DNA of 64,000 nucleotides from Warburgia ugandensis (Eukaryota > Streptophyta > Magnoliopsida > Canellales > Canellaceae). The notes beneath the pieces are model-generated. The model made no database searches. It was not told where the DNA came from and saw only the letters and a program-made list of their open reading frames with translations. Positions 1 to 9,812 of the stretch are shown here, in pieces. The DNA is taken from positions 44,158,001 to 44,222,000 of the forward strand of contig CP141127.1 in assembly GCA_035236585.1 (NCBI GenBank). Direction: 5' to 3'. The position numbers were made by a program, and so were the translations under genes. Position 1 is the stretch's first letter. Every line of letters begins with the position of its first letter.

Positions 1-559
1 TCTTTCTATGCGTGGTGATCTTTTAGGAAAGGTGTTAGGATCCTCTTTTCTAGGCTTCCCTAGCACTTCATTCCTAGTGATCTTTGGAAAATTATTTGAA
101 TTTTAGGTTGTAGCATGTTGTGTTAACAAGTTGACAAAAGTTTGGAGGTAAGGTACTACAATATGGATTGAAGAAAAGCCTACAAGCTCTCATTGAGTGA
201 TACAATAAGAGAGCCCTATAGTAGAATTCAAGCCCAAGTTGAAGAATCACTTTCTTTCTTTTCTTAGCTCATGTAATTCTTCTCTTGTTTATGGATCAAC
301 TCAATGTGATGATTTAAGTAATGAAATTAGTTGTCTTTTTTTTTTTATTCTTTAATTAGTTATTTAGTTGCTTTAGTTAAGTAGTTTCCTTACATTCTTT
401 CCTCAATGTTAACTTTTTCTAGTTGCTTATTTAATTTCTATGCTTAGAATCTTCCTTTAATTTAATTAACACTCCTCAAATGAGTCCTCATGGGATCAAC
501 CCGTATTTGTTTCTTATTAGTCCAATAGAACCATGACTTATGGTAATAATTAAAGCACA
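1..559 (+). mobile_element. Family-3 (Athila-type) LTR, 3' end only
   Basis: The window opens inside an LTR. The stretch aligns by eye with 52650-53459, which is the end of the LTR of the plus-strand element whose primer site is at 53471. Both carry the 'gtgttagg', 'gttgagtga' and 'gatcaacc' landmarks and a T-rich tail with TTTAATT repeats. I end it at ACA (559). From about 565 rightwards the sequence is instead the integrase zinc-binding region of a minus-strand element, comparable to 47234-47365, so this LTR was inserted into that gene. The left end and any target duplication lie outside the window. It could be a solo LTR or the 3' LTR of a full element. Confidence 0.7.
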
Positions 560-564
560 TTACA

Positions 565-1085
565 CATCCCCTAATAATTTGGCTATGAAAATACTTGAAT
601 TAGTACAGACCATCCCAAAAGAAGCACTCGATGTTGGTTAGAAATTTGGACCTATTGTGTTTTGATCAATGTGATGGCATCTAACTAGTAACAAGATAGT
701 TAACAATATCCACAAAACAAGGCAATTGAAAAAACTATTACAGTTGCTAGCTAGGAAATGTCTCGATGATGGGAAACGACTCACTAGTAGACTCAATGAT
801 TAATCTAAATAAATGGTTTGCTACAAATATCTCAGAAATTTTACAATCCCAAATCTTGTCCTCAAATTCCTATAGTAGTAATATCAATCAGATTAATTGA
901 GGTTTAGCACATTTCTTAAAAAGAAGATACTTTAAGGCAGCATGATCTGAATAGACAATAATTTTAGATCATAAAAGATAAGATCCAAATTTATCCAGTA
1001 CAAAAACAAAAGCCACAACTCTTTTTTCATAGTGGAATAGTTGAGTTGGAATCAATTAGGGTCTTACTACAATAATAGATGACAT
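565..1085 (-). pseudogene. RNase H and start of integrase zinc-binding region, degenerate
   Basis: The plus-strand text at 900-1030 (loss of an 'aaggcagcatgatctga' landmark into a T/A-rich tail) parallels 47600-47720, which encodes a clear RNase H on the minus strand. The minus frame still shows fragments equivalent to 'YYCSKTL' and the region after it. From about 850 down to 565 the match moves into the linker and the start of the integrase H2C2 domain, paralleling 47480-47234. Several stops and frame changes are present. The gene is cut at about 560 by the LTR end described at 1-559. Confidence 0.65.
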
Positions 1086-1249
1086 GGGGTGATTTATCAA
1101 TTTGCATAATTGGAGGCATTACACATTATTCAAAAGGTGCACTCCAATCCAACAGTCGAATGATAGGTGTAGAGGTTAATTCAGCCTTAAGGCACTCGAA
1201 TTCTCTCATACATTTACCATCAAAGTCAAAGGTTACCTCCTATCCAAGT

Positions 1250-2190
1250 AGACTACAAAGGGGTCTATAGATTTTACTAAAATATTCGATCAATTTCTGG
1301 TAAAACCCATCATGCCTTAGAAATCACCAAATCACTTTCACTGTCCTAGGAGCAGGAAGATTTGATATGAGATCTACTTTTCTTTTATGAAACTCAATGC
1401 CATTTTGTGATACAATGTGCCCAAGTACTATTCCACTTTTCACCATAAAATGGCATTTTTCTCCTAGTTAAGCACTAAATTCTTTTCTTGCCACCACCTA
1501 ACACTAAAGTTTGATGGCATTAGCACTCATCAAACAATGATCTAAATACTTAAAAATCATCCATAAACACCTTAAGAAAATGCTCCATCATATCTGAGAA
1601 AATACTCATCGTATGCCTTTGAAAAGTGGTAAGCGCATTACATAATCCAAAAGGAATGCATTGGCAAGCAAAGGTTCCAATTGGACAAGTGAAGTAGTCT
1701 TCTCTTTATGCTTTGGTGCTATTGGAATCTGGTTATAACCAGAATACCAATCAAGAAAGTAGTAATATTCATGTCCAGCTAAACTTTCAATCATTCTGAC
1801 AATAAATTAGTATGAGAAGGGGTCTTTTCTCATGACCGAGTTCAATTTTCAATAGGCAATACACACTCTCCACTTAGTGGTCATGTAGGTAAGGACTAAT
1901 TCATTGTCGTTATTCCAAACTACCATTACACTAAACTTCTTGGGCACAACTTAAGCTGCCCTAACCCAAGAGCTATTAGAAATGGTGTATATTATGCCAA
2001 TGTCCAACAGCTTTAGAACTTTGGCTCTTACAATTTCCTTCATATTTGGGTTACGTTGTGCTTGCATCTCTCTCATTGGTTTCATATTTTCCTCAAGACA
2101 GATGAGATGCAAGCAAATGGTTGAGCTTCCACTTTGGCTTTCCATTGAGAAGTGTCTAGTACTGGTGTAGTATCGAGTAATGTATTCACT
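1250..2190 (-). pseudogene. Reverse transcriptase, Athila/Tat type, frameshifted
   Basis: Minus-strand fragments give the RT in order. 2145-1951 holds 'KEIVRAKVLKLLDIGIIY', matching the usual start where the polymerase lacks an upstream cofactor. 1794-1690 holds 'FLDWYSGYNQIPIAP', the palm motif carrying the first catalytic aspartate. After a frameshift near 1695 another frame reads 'PFGLCNA' and 'TFQR'. The catalytic motif FMDDF is intact at 1553-1567, followed at once by a stop. Further down are remnants of 'EKCHFMV', 'GIVLGH' and 'FYQKLI', typical of the RT thumb and connection of this lineage. The enzyme would copy element RNA into DNA in cytoplasmic particles. Multiple stops make this copy nonfunctional. 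Confidence 0.85.
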
Positions 2191-2449
2191 TCATCAATGG
2201 AGTTGTCTATATCAAAATCTAACAAAAATAAGATAGACAGGCCACAAGTGGGTTAGAATTGTAGGATGCTAAGAATGTATCATGGATTAGACTGTCAATC
2301 ATATTTATTTCAAAAGAATCTAAGAGCCCAAATATTGTCCATCATTAAAAACATTGAGTTTAATCTATATGCTGCTAAATGATAATTTCATTAGATGTGG
2401 CCAAGAAGGGCCATCCTAAAATGTTAAGGATTTGACTACAAAAATCTGC

Positions 2450-2810
2450 TACATGTTGGGTATCCAAGACAAGAAAGTCTACAGAAAATAAAACCTTTTC
2501 AACCAGCACTAGTACATCCTCAACTACACCTAGTCAGTTTCATTTCATCTAGACCTAATTGCACATAGACAGAGCAAGAAAAAAGTTAACATTTTCCACT
2601 AAATTAAGCAATGCCCTATCAATTGTGTGTTTTCAATCACACATGATACGGTGGGGCACCCATGATCTCTATATTTTGGTAGAGTATTGTGTTTGATTAT
2701 CAAGCTTACTTTCTTGATGATAAAAGCTTTCTTCTACACATTAAGCCTTTACTTCTATGTGCAAAGATCTTGTAGAAATTTGGTATAAGAGGGGATTTCT
2801 TGAATTGCAT
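2450..2810 (-). pseudogene. Retropepsin-like protease region, degenerate
   Basis: On the minus strand, 2800-2760 reads 'IPSYTKFLQDLC', the conserved linker before the protease in Athila/Tat polyproteins. 2710-2620 reads 'HGCPTVSCVIEN', the usual entry to the protease. The active-site segment at about 2612-2575 reads 'ALLNLVENVNFFL', where the family has a D-[LT]-G-A-S core. The catalytic aspartate codon at 2604-2606 now encodes Asn, and the Gly is lost too. This is clear loss of catalytic residues. Flanking stretches to about 2200 hold only fragments. Confidence 0.7.
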
Positions 2811-3369
2811 TAAGTAATGAGATATTAATATTTACTTATTTAAACACATCCATTATCTCATTAAAGTTTGTGCCCTTCTTTGCCATGTTTAATCTTTGAG
2901 GATAAAGAGCCTTAGGAATATGAGATACTTTAGGAAGAGGTTTAGAAGAAGTGGGAGATGGTTGACAGTTCTCTTTACCCCTTTTGAGTTTTTGTAGGGT
3001 TTTCTTTTTCCTTACCTATTGGGGATTCCTCTCCTATGGGTTGTAATAGATTTGCCCTGTTCATTAAACTTTTGTTCTTTTAATGAATTGTCGATGTTAA
3101 ACTATTCCTTAGGGTTTGGAATAGGCTGATTAGGAAAATTTTCTTTTTCCCTCTCATTTTATGTAGCAAAAAGCTAACCCATCTGATATTCCAACTTTGC
3201 AATAGATTATGAATTTGCTTGCAAAGTTTGCTTTATATTATTTTGCAACTATAATGAACTTTACATAAATAAATTGAAGGTCTCCTAAATAGAAGGTTTC
3301 CTTAGTTGTTATAGAAACTATTAAGGAAGTGGATGTTGTTGGGGAATGGTTGCATGAGAAAAAGTTTGA

Positions 3370-4325
3370 GGGAGAATTCTAGGCAAACCCCCTTGTCTCA
3401 GAATACAGGTTATAGCTAAGATTTTTGAATGCATTTAATGCACTCACTTGCCATGGAAAATATTTAGGAAAAGCTAAGCTTGATGGCCATGACACAGTAG
3501 GATGTACTACACTAGAACATATGGAACAAATCTCAAGCAGAGCTTGCATAGAAAATCCACTAGCCAACATGAAATCTTTCTATTCTTTGCACTAAACTAT
3601 CTGCCCTATCAACTTTGTGGGATGGCATGTCTATCTTATTATACAAGTCTGGATTAGTCCCTTTCTCATACAAAATATCTTTCTTCTAAGGTAGTGAATT
3701 TCATTCCATTCTTATAAAATAATCCCATTGCTAGGAGTTTTCAAAGAGGGTCTCAAAGAAATTTTAGGCCTCAACATCATTTTGGGTCATGAATTCCCCA
3801 TCACTAATGACATCTATCATATGTTGGTTTGTGGGGTCAAACCATTGTATAAATGCAGCACTTGTTGCTACTTCTTAAAGCCATGGTGTGGACACTTGAC
3901 CAATAGATCCTTGCAACTTTCTCAACATTCATAAAAATGCTCATCTTCTTTATAAAAACTTATAATTTCCTTTATGAGGGCATTTGTTTTGTGGAGGAAA
4001 AAGAATTTTTTCAAGAACTTCCTAGATAAATTCTCCTAAGAAGCAATAGATCCTACCTATAAAGAGTCCACCATGTCTTCCCTTTATCCTTTGAAGAGTA
4101 GAAAAATAGTCACAATCTAATGGAGTCATCTAAAAATTTGTGGTATTTCAACATTGCACAAATGTCAAGGAATTCCGTGACATGGTGATAAGGCTCATCT
4201 TTGTCTAGACCATATAATGTAGGAAAAATTTGAAATACTCCTACTTTTAACTCAAAATGGTATATGTGAGGATACACTACACATGATGGTGAGTTGTATT
4301 AAACCAAGGTGGAGTAGTCTCTAAG
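3370..4325 (-). pseudogene. gag, main part with zinc-knuckle-like segment
   Basis: The minus strand from 4325 reads LRDYSTLV, a stop, then 'YNSPSCVVYP', 'HFELKV' and 'LYGLDKDEPYHHVTEFLDIC', matching the retrotransposon gag (capsid) domain. It parallels the plus-strand gag at 54780-55000 ('CIALP', 'HFELKL', 'LYGLDKED'). At 3570-3379 'CSICSSVVHPTVSW' resembles the C-x2-C-x4-H knuckle, with the last Cys lost, followed by 'NAFKNLSYNLYSETRGFA', a remnant of the conserved tract after the knuckle. Gag would form the virus-like particle. The frame continues from 7057 across the LTR inserted at 4331-7056. Confidence 0.8.
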
Positions 4326-5914
4326 TGGCTTGTGACGACCCAGGTTTTCCCATGCACTTTTAAATGCAATATCTAATTCCTAAGGCGGGATGCAGTAAAA
4401 AATCATTAGTTTTAAACTCATTTTGGAAACCCCGAGTGTTATTCGCTTTCACAACAACCAAAGTAGTTTTTGAAAAACTTCAAAAATCGTAGATGTTTTT
4501 CCTAGGTCTATCCAGTCACAGCTCACAGCCCAACTGTAAATAAATACAAATACATGTCCAAAGGGTAGAGTGTTTACTTACATGTATAATTGTCTCTTTC
4601 TTATTTACTTGCTCGTAGCACTAACATCTCTTGAGGCGTCTTCTACTCGTGAATGGAGCTGTCCTGAAAAATTATATATTTGGGTGTCTTCTGTCACGGG
4701 CGTATCCTGTCCTTAAGTGCTTACATGTGTCTAAAAAATGTTAAGGATTGGGTGAGTATATACTATACTCAGTAGGAGTCTATCATTACTAGTTTTACAA
4801 TGCATGCTATGTTTAAAATCATATGCCCTTTTAAAACATGTGCATGTTTGAACACTCATGTTAAATATGGATATTAAAAACCTTTGTCAAATTGGAATAC
4901 TAACAACTTAAAGAATCGCATAATCCAAGTCGAAAGTATCATATATATCATAAACATAATAATATGCATAAGATGCTCAATTGAATCCAACTCATGGATA
5001 TATGGCATGGTCGACAAACCTCATGTTATGCCATATGCAATGTAAGTAAATCCTCAAAACATAGGGCCCACTATGCCCACGACCTCACTGTCGTGTGGTC
5101 CCCGGGTACCTAAGGACACAGGGTCATACCCTCCACGGGGCATATGACACTTTGACCCAGTGCCGTGACACCAGTGGTAGCCCCCTGTACCACATGCAGT
5201 TGAAGCAGGGACATGCCTTTTTGGCGTGGTACCCTTTCCACCTAATAGTGGTAGAGGCTGGGAGGCCACCCCAAACCTCTTGGCATAGCGCCCACGAGCT
5301 TACTAACCCAAATCATTTATGACCAATCAAGCAAAAACCTCTTTTTCAAAACCTATCCTCTTTGGGTTCCTCAGAACTGCCTACCCAGCGTCTTTTGAGC
5401 ACTCCAACGTCTTTTGGTAACCCTCAAGGACATGCAATTTTTCAAAACTGAATACTCACAAATCATGCAATTTATGCAATCGTTTGCAAAACATGTCTAT
5501 GCATAATGTATTTGTCATATGCATGCTGAATTCATTTATAAAATTAAGCCATGCTAAACAAGTCATATACTTATACTTAAAACATGCATTCTCAAAACAA
5601 TCATGGCTCGTTTTAAAAGTCTAGTAGCGATAGAGCACCTACCTCGAAGTCTCTTGGAGTCGCGTCCTTCATCACTCAACCTGACCATAGGTCTCATTTA
5701 TAAACTCCTAGATATGAATGGATAACAAGGAGTCCTTATCAATTTTGATCTATTTAGAAATTAGATCGCTAGATCTGCCTTTTAGGGTCTATGGGTCCTT
5801 GCCTAATTCATTGTCAGGCTAGATCCTATGATATGGATCTACTATTCAATGGTTAAACTCTGTAAATTGTCCTCTGGTCCTAACTTTATAGTCTCATTAG
5901 TTCTGCGTGTCCCA

Positions 5915-6260
5915 GTTCCCAGGACTCCCGTGCATCCCAGTCGAACCGCGACCGCCTCACCTGCATGCACGCCCAAAGGTCGTGCTAGGGACCGTGTTCA
6001 CACATGCACATGCATACCCAAGTGATACGACATGATGCGCATCCTGGATGGCGTCCTGCAGACGCGTCTTTGGCACAAGCATGGTGCACCTCAGCTCTCG
6101 GGCCCTCGTGTGTCCCGGTCGAGCCAGGACCCATGCCCCACGTCACGCGCGCACCCAAAGACCGCACCAGGGACCGTGTGTGCACTATCGCATGCCTGGA
6201 ACCCGTCCCAGGCGCACGTGAAGCATAGCATCCCTGGGATGCCTTGTTCACATAGAGCCA
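5915..6260. other. GC-rich island inside family-1 LTR
   Basis: This stretch is much richer in G+C and CpG than the surrounding A+T-rich DNA and contains repeated 'GCATGC' and 'CACGCGC'-like words. Long overlapping ORFs occur in it on both strands because stops are rare at this composition. They match no protein I recognise and are not conserved in frame in the other family-1 LTRs. A comparable island occurs at 11440-11790, 40080-40400 and 63800-63990, at matching LTR positions. Confidence 0.6.
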
Positions 6261-6666
6261 GTTGGAACCGACTTTCCTCGTCGTGTTTTTTGGCCGTAAA
6301 CGCTAAATCCGGCATGGATCTAGCCTGGAAGAAGGAAAACAGAGATAGAGGGGGAGAAAACCCACCTGGGTAGCCCCAACACGGTGCCCTCTTCATGTGT
6401 GTGGCTCCCTCTTTTCTGTCTGAAAGCCCCATGTTGCCAAAAATCATGAGGAAGAGGAAAAAACCCAATGTAGAGCAAGACTGGTGGTAGAAGGGGGAAA
6501 AGAGAAGAGAGGGGAATGAGGAGACAGGTAAATGGAATGGCCGGCCTGAATGACCTGGCCATTGCCTTTCTTCATGGAAAATTGAGGGAGGGTTTTCTGA
6601 TTTTTTCCAGAAACCCCAGCCTCAAATGGTTAGAAAAATGTGTTTCGAAGAGGAGGGAAATAAGGG

Positions 6667-6718
6667 TTTTTATAGCCTCACTATGGCAGTGCTGCCAATG
6701 GCGGTGCCGCCATTGGCA
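6667..6718 (-). promoter_or_regulatory. LTR core promoter: TATA box and upstream palindrome
   Basis: On the minus (sense) strand the TATA-like GGCTATAAAAA lies at 6677-6667. About 15 bp upstream, 6693-6718 is a perfect palindrome with 12-bp arms (TGCCAATGGCGG and its complement) around a TG spacer. A palindrome in the same place occurs in the three other family-1 LTRs of the window. The TATA assignment rests on position and sequence only. Confidence 0.55.
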
Positions 6719-7056
6719 ATGGGGAAAATCTATGGAAACTAGGATTTCTAGAGAAATCTAGAGGAAAAAGAAGACGAGGTGCCGTTATTAAAACGGCCCC
6801 CTACATTTTCTGTCTTTTTCGTTTTTAATTTAAATTACAGAAATGCCCCTAATCTTTAAACGGCCGTAACTTCGTCATACGAACTCTGTTTTCAGCGTTC
6901 TTTGCGGCGTTGGATTCCATTTTTCGAGTAGAATCTAATGGTACCATTTTATTAAAAATTCCTTAATTTACTATTTTAAATAAAGTAAAACACTTAACAC
7001 AGTTCATTTTCTATAGAATGTCCAATTCAATAGCGTAAATTGCTCGGGGCATTACA

Positions 7057-7191
7057 TGGCTTAACTTCTACTAGTTCATTTATCATTTCATGGTTATCTA
7101 AATCAAGATGATTTCTTAAGCCTTGCCTAATAGTCCATTTGATAAGGATTTGTAGTGGTAAATTTGGGTTCAAAGATTGATGAACATGCAT
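7057..7191 (-). pseudogene. gag N-terminus, 45 codons, cut by the solo LTR
   Basis: The minus strand from the ATG at 7191 reads 'MHVHQSLNPN' and ends 'NELVEVKP' at 7057. The plus-strand element at 54660 reads 'MHGHRSLNPH' and 'KELVEVKP' followed by 'LKDT'. Here the continuation 'LRDY' is found at 4325, beyond the inserted LTR and one copy of the TGGCT duplication. This fixes the insertion inside the Lys-Pro codons. The start is chosen because the sequence just upstream (TTGGTGTATGCATG) is shared with 54650. Confidence 0.85.
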
Positions 7192-8136
7192 ACACCAATG
7201 TTTGGTGCAAGGGACTCAACTATATATACAACGAAAGAATCCATTTTATACAACGAAAGTTTGCTCTTTCTTCTTTTTTTCTTCACTAACTAAACTAGGG
7301 AAGCCTAAACTAAATGAAGCAACCTAAATAAAAAAATGATGCACATTTAGATGATACACAATAATCTAACTCGCATGCGAACAAGCTAAAAAATTCATTT
7401 ATATTGAATTTCTGTAGCTTTTAAATGAATACTAACATAAATAGCTCTTTCTCTCTTTTAGACTTGTCTTCTTACTAGTTAGATCTTAAATAAATCAACC
7501 ACTTCACACTCTCCTTAGGTAGCCATAGGTAATTTAAGACATTAAGTCCCTTAGTAGAGCTAGTTGTTTAAATACCAATGCAATTGATTTAGTCTCAAGG
7601 CCATTATAGAAACATGGAATATATGGTCCTTAAAAGCCTTTATTTCTATATTTTCTCAATCTTAGAATTTTTCCTAATTAGCATTTTTTCGAAGCATAAC
7701 TAATCTTTTTAGTTGAAGGGGAGCCTTGGTGCAATGGTAAAAGTTGTCGTCATGTGAGCTTGAGGTCACGAATTCAAGGTGTGGAAACAGCCTCTTGTAA
7801 AAAATCAAGGTAAGGCTACGTACAATAGGCCCTTGTGGTCTGTTCCTTCGTCAGACCCCACATAGGTAGGAACTTCGTGCATCGGGCTGCCCTTTTTATT
7901 TTTATAACTAGTCTTTTTAGGGCACAAATTATCAAAGAATTTTATATACTAAATTAACTAATCTACTATATTTTGTTTCTAAGCTATAGGAGATACATGA
8001 TATTTAATGAAAACAATACTTAAAATGTAAATAATCTTGCTAATCTAATGAGGGATATTTTGGCACTTTTTAAATAAGAAAATTACTTAAGTATAAAAAC
8101 ATCTAAAACTAGTGCGGTTTCATCCTAACTAATATA
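7192..8136 (-). other. Untranslated leader of the minus-strand Athila-type element
   Basis: This is noncoding. Minus-strand text at 7660-7520 ('AATCAATTGCATTGG', 'TATTTAAACAACTAG') aligns with the leader of the plus-strand element at 54260-54300, and the A-rich tract with 'GTTGTATA' just before gag is shared with 54580-54640 and 59000-59040. A SINE sits at 7718-7897. The primer site and 5' LTR are not found here, because a family-3 LTR begins at 8137 in the opposite orientation. Confidence 0.6.
7718..7897 (+). mobile_element. Au-type SINE, full length with 16-bp target duplication
   Basis: The sequence has the layout I know for the plant Au SINE: a tRNA-related head starting GGGGAGCCTTGG, then 'GGAAACAGCCTCTTG', 'AAGGTAAGGCTACGTACAA', 'GACCCCACAT' and the terminal 'ATCGGGCTGCCCTTTTT'. 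An RNA polymerase III A box (TGGTGCAATGG, 7728-7738) fits TRGYNNANNGG exactly. A weaker B-box-like ATTCAAGGT is at 7772-7780. The flanks TAACTAATCTTTTTAG (7697-7712) and TAACTAGTCTTTTTAG (7904-7919) are a 16-bp duplication with one mismatch. It has no protein and depends on a LINE for movement. Confidence 0.9.
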
Positions 8137-8141
8137 TGTAT
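8137..8141 (+). mobile_element. First five bases of a family-3 LTR, cut by the family-1 element
   Basis: TGTAT at 8137 is both the start of the family-3 LTR that resumes at 12423 and one half of the target duplication of the element at 8142-12417. Joined to 12423 onward it aligns with LTR starts at 34220 and 41439, keeping the roughly 50-bp spacing to a shared 'TTTTARCC' and 'TNACTAATTAGGGTTAA' block. Confidence 0.7.
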
Positions 8142-8260
8142 TGTGACAACCCGGGTTTTCTCATACATTTTTAAATGAAATATCTAATTCCTAAGGCGAG
8201 ATGCATCCATATTTGAAAACGATTTTATAAAAACCATGCAATGCAGCGAAAAACCTTTAG
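8142..8260 (-). mobile_element. Remnant of 3' LTR (119 bp)
   Basis: The stretch from TGTGACAACC to CCTTTAG aligns with the first 119 bp of the LTR at 9813, differing at a handful of positions. The match stops abruptly at 8260, where the intact LTR continues TTTTAAAC. Because transcription is leftward, this is the U5 end of the 3' LTR. Its U3 and R are deleted together with much of the internal domain. Confidence 0.85.
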
Positions 8261-9798
8261 ATATATAATTCTTATGGTGAGACCTCAATTTGATCCTTGA
8301 TGGTACCCTACTTGCTAAATGGATAAGTTACTGTCCTGGCCTATTTCCTTTTTCAATATAACTTTATTTACTCATGTAGTGGCAAGGTGAGATATCACCA
8401 AATTTTCCTTTTTATGGATTATATCCATTGGTGTCCCCCATAAGCTAATGGATCTTGATAAGAATCTTATTGATATCAAACCATTTGTAGAATTTAATTT
8501 CTAGTTGGTCGCCCTTCTTCTTTGAAAATTTCTTGTCACATAATCTCCTGAAATTCGATACTCTACTCAAAGTCTTAAATCCCATATGCTTTCTCTCTAT
8601 TATACATATCATTGCCAACTCAACTATTATTATTCCTTTGCATTTGTTTGATCTTCCCTCCTATAGGATTCAATATGTTAGAATTGTATGTATCTTCATA
8701 GAGTCATGATCTTCTTCTTTTGATTATTCAATATTCATCGAATACTTATAGTTACATCTCTATCTCTTTCTCTCTTTTCTTCAATATCCATTTGGTCTAC
8801 CTGGATCAATGTCTCTATATGCGTTGTTGCATATATTTGATACTTCATCTATTTCTTTTAAGTAACATATATGATAAACTGAATGCTTCTAAGAAATTCT
8901 AAACTGTCTTAAGATCATTGAAATCCTCAATTGCCTTTATCTTAATAAAATTCATACCATGTCTTAATAATGGCATTGACGTTTTGGTCATGCTATACTT
9001 TTCTTACAAGTTCTTGTTAGGATCAATCTATTATCATAGATTTATTATCCCCAATATTATCATCAAAAAATATTTTGATAACTTGGTCGAATTCATTTCC
9101 CTATCATATTCATGTTATGTTTCTCTTAATCTCATAATATGTTACTTGATTTGCTCCATAATACTCAAGTAGTTATTATTCGATAGCATTTCACTCTTCA
9201 TAAGACTCCAATTAAGGTATCCAAAATTGAGCTATACCTTTGTGATCTAGTATGAGTCACCGTTATCCCTTAGTATCATCTTGTATGCTTATCCCTATTA
9301 TCATCAAAATTTTCTCAAAGTCTTTCTTTTACATCTCTTGTCATACTCATATCATATCTTTTGTTATAGTGTACTCTTATTCTAGTATTCTTTATGATGG
9401 TAAGATAGCCATCTAGGTTCTTTGATTTTCTCGCCTTTGATAAGATTACTTTAATGCAGGTCAACACTATCTACTAACAAGTCCAATAATTATCTTCATT
9501 CATTCATTTTCATCATAATCTGATCCTTATATGAGATTTCATCTTTGCACCACTGCACAACAATCCTTATTTCCTATGATTTTGATAGGATTCAATCAAG
9601 CCAATATCTAAGTATTTGATAGGACTATCTCCTTTTTCTCCTATGTGTTTATGGTGAAATGCCTTGAGCATTAATATTATAATCCTCAAATAGAAGTAGT
9701 CATCTCTACTACTCCTATTTATACTACTTATTCTTGATTTTCTTTATTGTTCATGACCCTTGGACATGCTGGACTGGCTGTGAAAGGATAAAACCTGG
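8261..9798 (-). other. Internal region of the family-1 element, no coding sequence seen
   Basis: A+T-rich and broken by stops in all frames. The short open stretches near 8720-9170 on the plus strand are low-complexity (Ile, Tyr, Ser, Leu) and match nothing known to me. I see no zinc knuckle, RT, RNase H or integrase motif. It may be the leader plus a scrambled remainder of a longer internal domain. Confidence 0.5.
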
Positions 9799-9810
9799 GC
9801 TCTGATACCA
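9799..9810 (-). other. Primer-binding site for initiator tRNA-Met
   Basis: The minus strand reads TGGTATCAGAGC two bases after the LTR end. This is the complement of the 3' end of plant initiator tRNA-Met with its CCA. It fixes the element's orientation and shows that the 9813-12417 copy is the 5' LTR. Confidence 0.93.
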
Positions 9811-9812
9811 AC

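Larger units (their letters stand above)
4331..7056 (-). mobile_element. Solo LTR, family 1, with TGGCT target duplication
   Basis: The element starts TGTGACGACCC at 4331 and ends CATTACA at 7056, with the 5-bp duplication TGGCT at 4326-4330 and 7057-7061. No internal region or second LTR is present, so it is a solo LTR of 2726 bp. Related copies at 9813-12417 and 38401-41041 share 'CTTGCTCGTAGCACTAAC', 'CTCAGTAGGAGTCTATC' and the 3' block around 'TTAAACGGCCGTAACTT'. The primer site beside the 9813 copy sets the sense strand as minus. Reading minus, a TATA box sits at 6677-6667 and a palindrome just upstream at 6718-6693. A GC-rich island covers about 5915-6260. It splits gag of the host element in frame. 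Confidence 0.93.
560..8136 (-). mobile_element. Degenerate minus-strand Athila/Tat-type Ty3 retrotransposon (gag to integrase start)
   Basis: Read on the minus strand, the order is leader (8136-7192), gag (7191-7057 then 4325-3370), protease (about 2800-2500), reverse transcriptase (about 2190-1250), RNase H (about 1080-880) and the start of integrase (to about 565). This is the gag-PR-RT-RH-IN order of Ty3 elements. The gag start resembles the plus-strand gag at 54660, and the RNase H resembles 47768-47427, so all three are relatives. A solo LTR (4331-7056) and a SINE (7718-7897) interrupt it. The rest of integrase and the 3' LTR would lie left of the window. Frameshifts and stops are dense, so it is long dead. 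Confidence 0.8.

Noticed and set aside
5985-6468. Overlapping ORFs of up to 125 codons on both strands
   Set aside because: They sit in the GC-rich island of a solo LTR, where stops are rare. Frames are not conserved in the sister LTRs and no domain is visible.
7718-7790. Possible tRNA gene
   Set aside because: The A box is good, but no cloverleaf closes and the downstream sequence is the Au-type SINE body with a target duplication.
8530-8580. Possible polypurine tract (GAAGAAGGG on the minus strand)
   Set aside because: A true polypurine tract should abut the start of the 3' LTR, but the following sequence does not match the family-1 LTR start.
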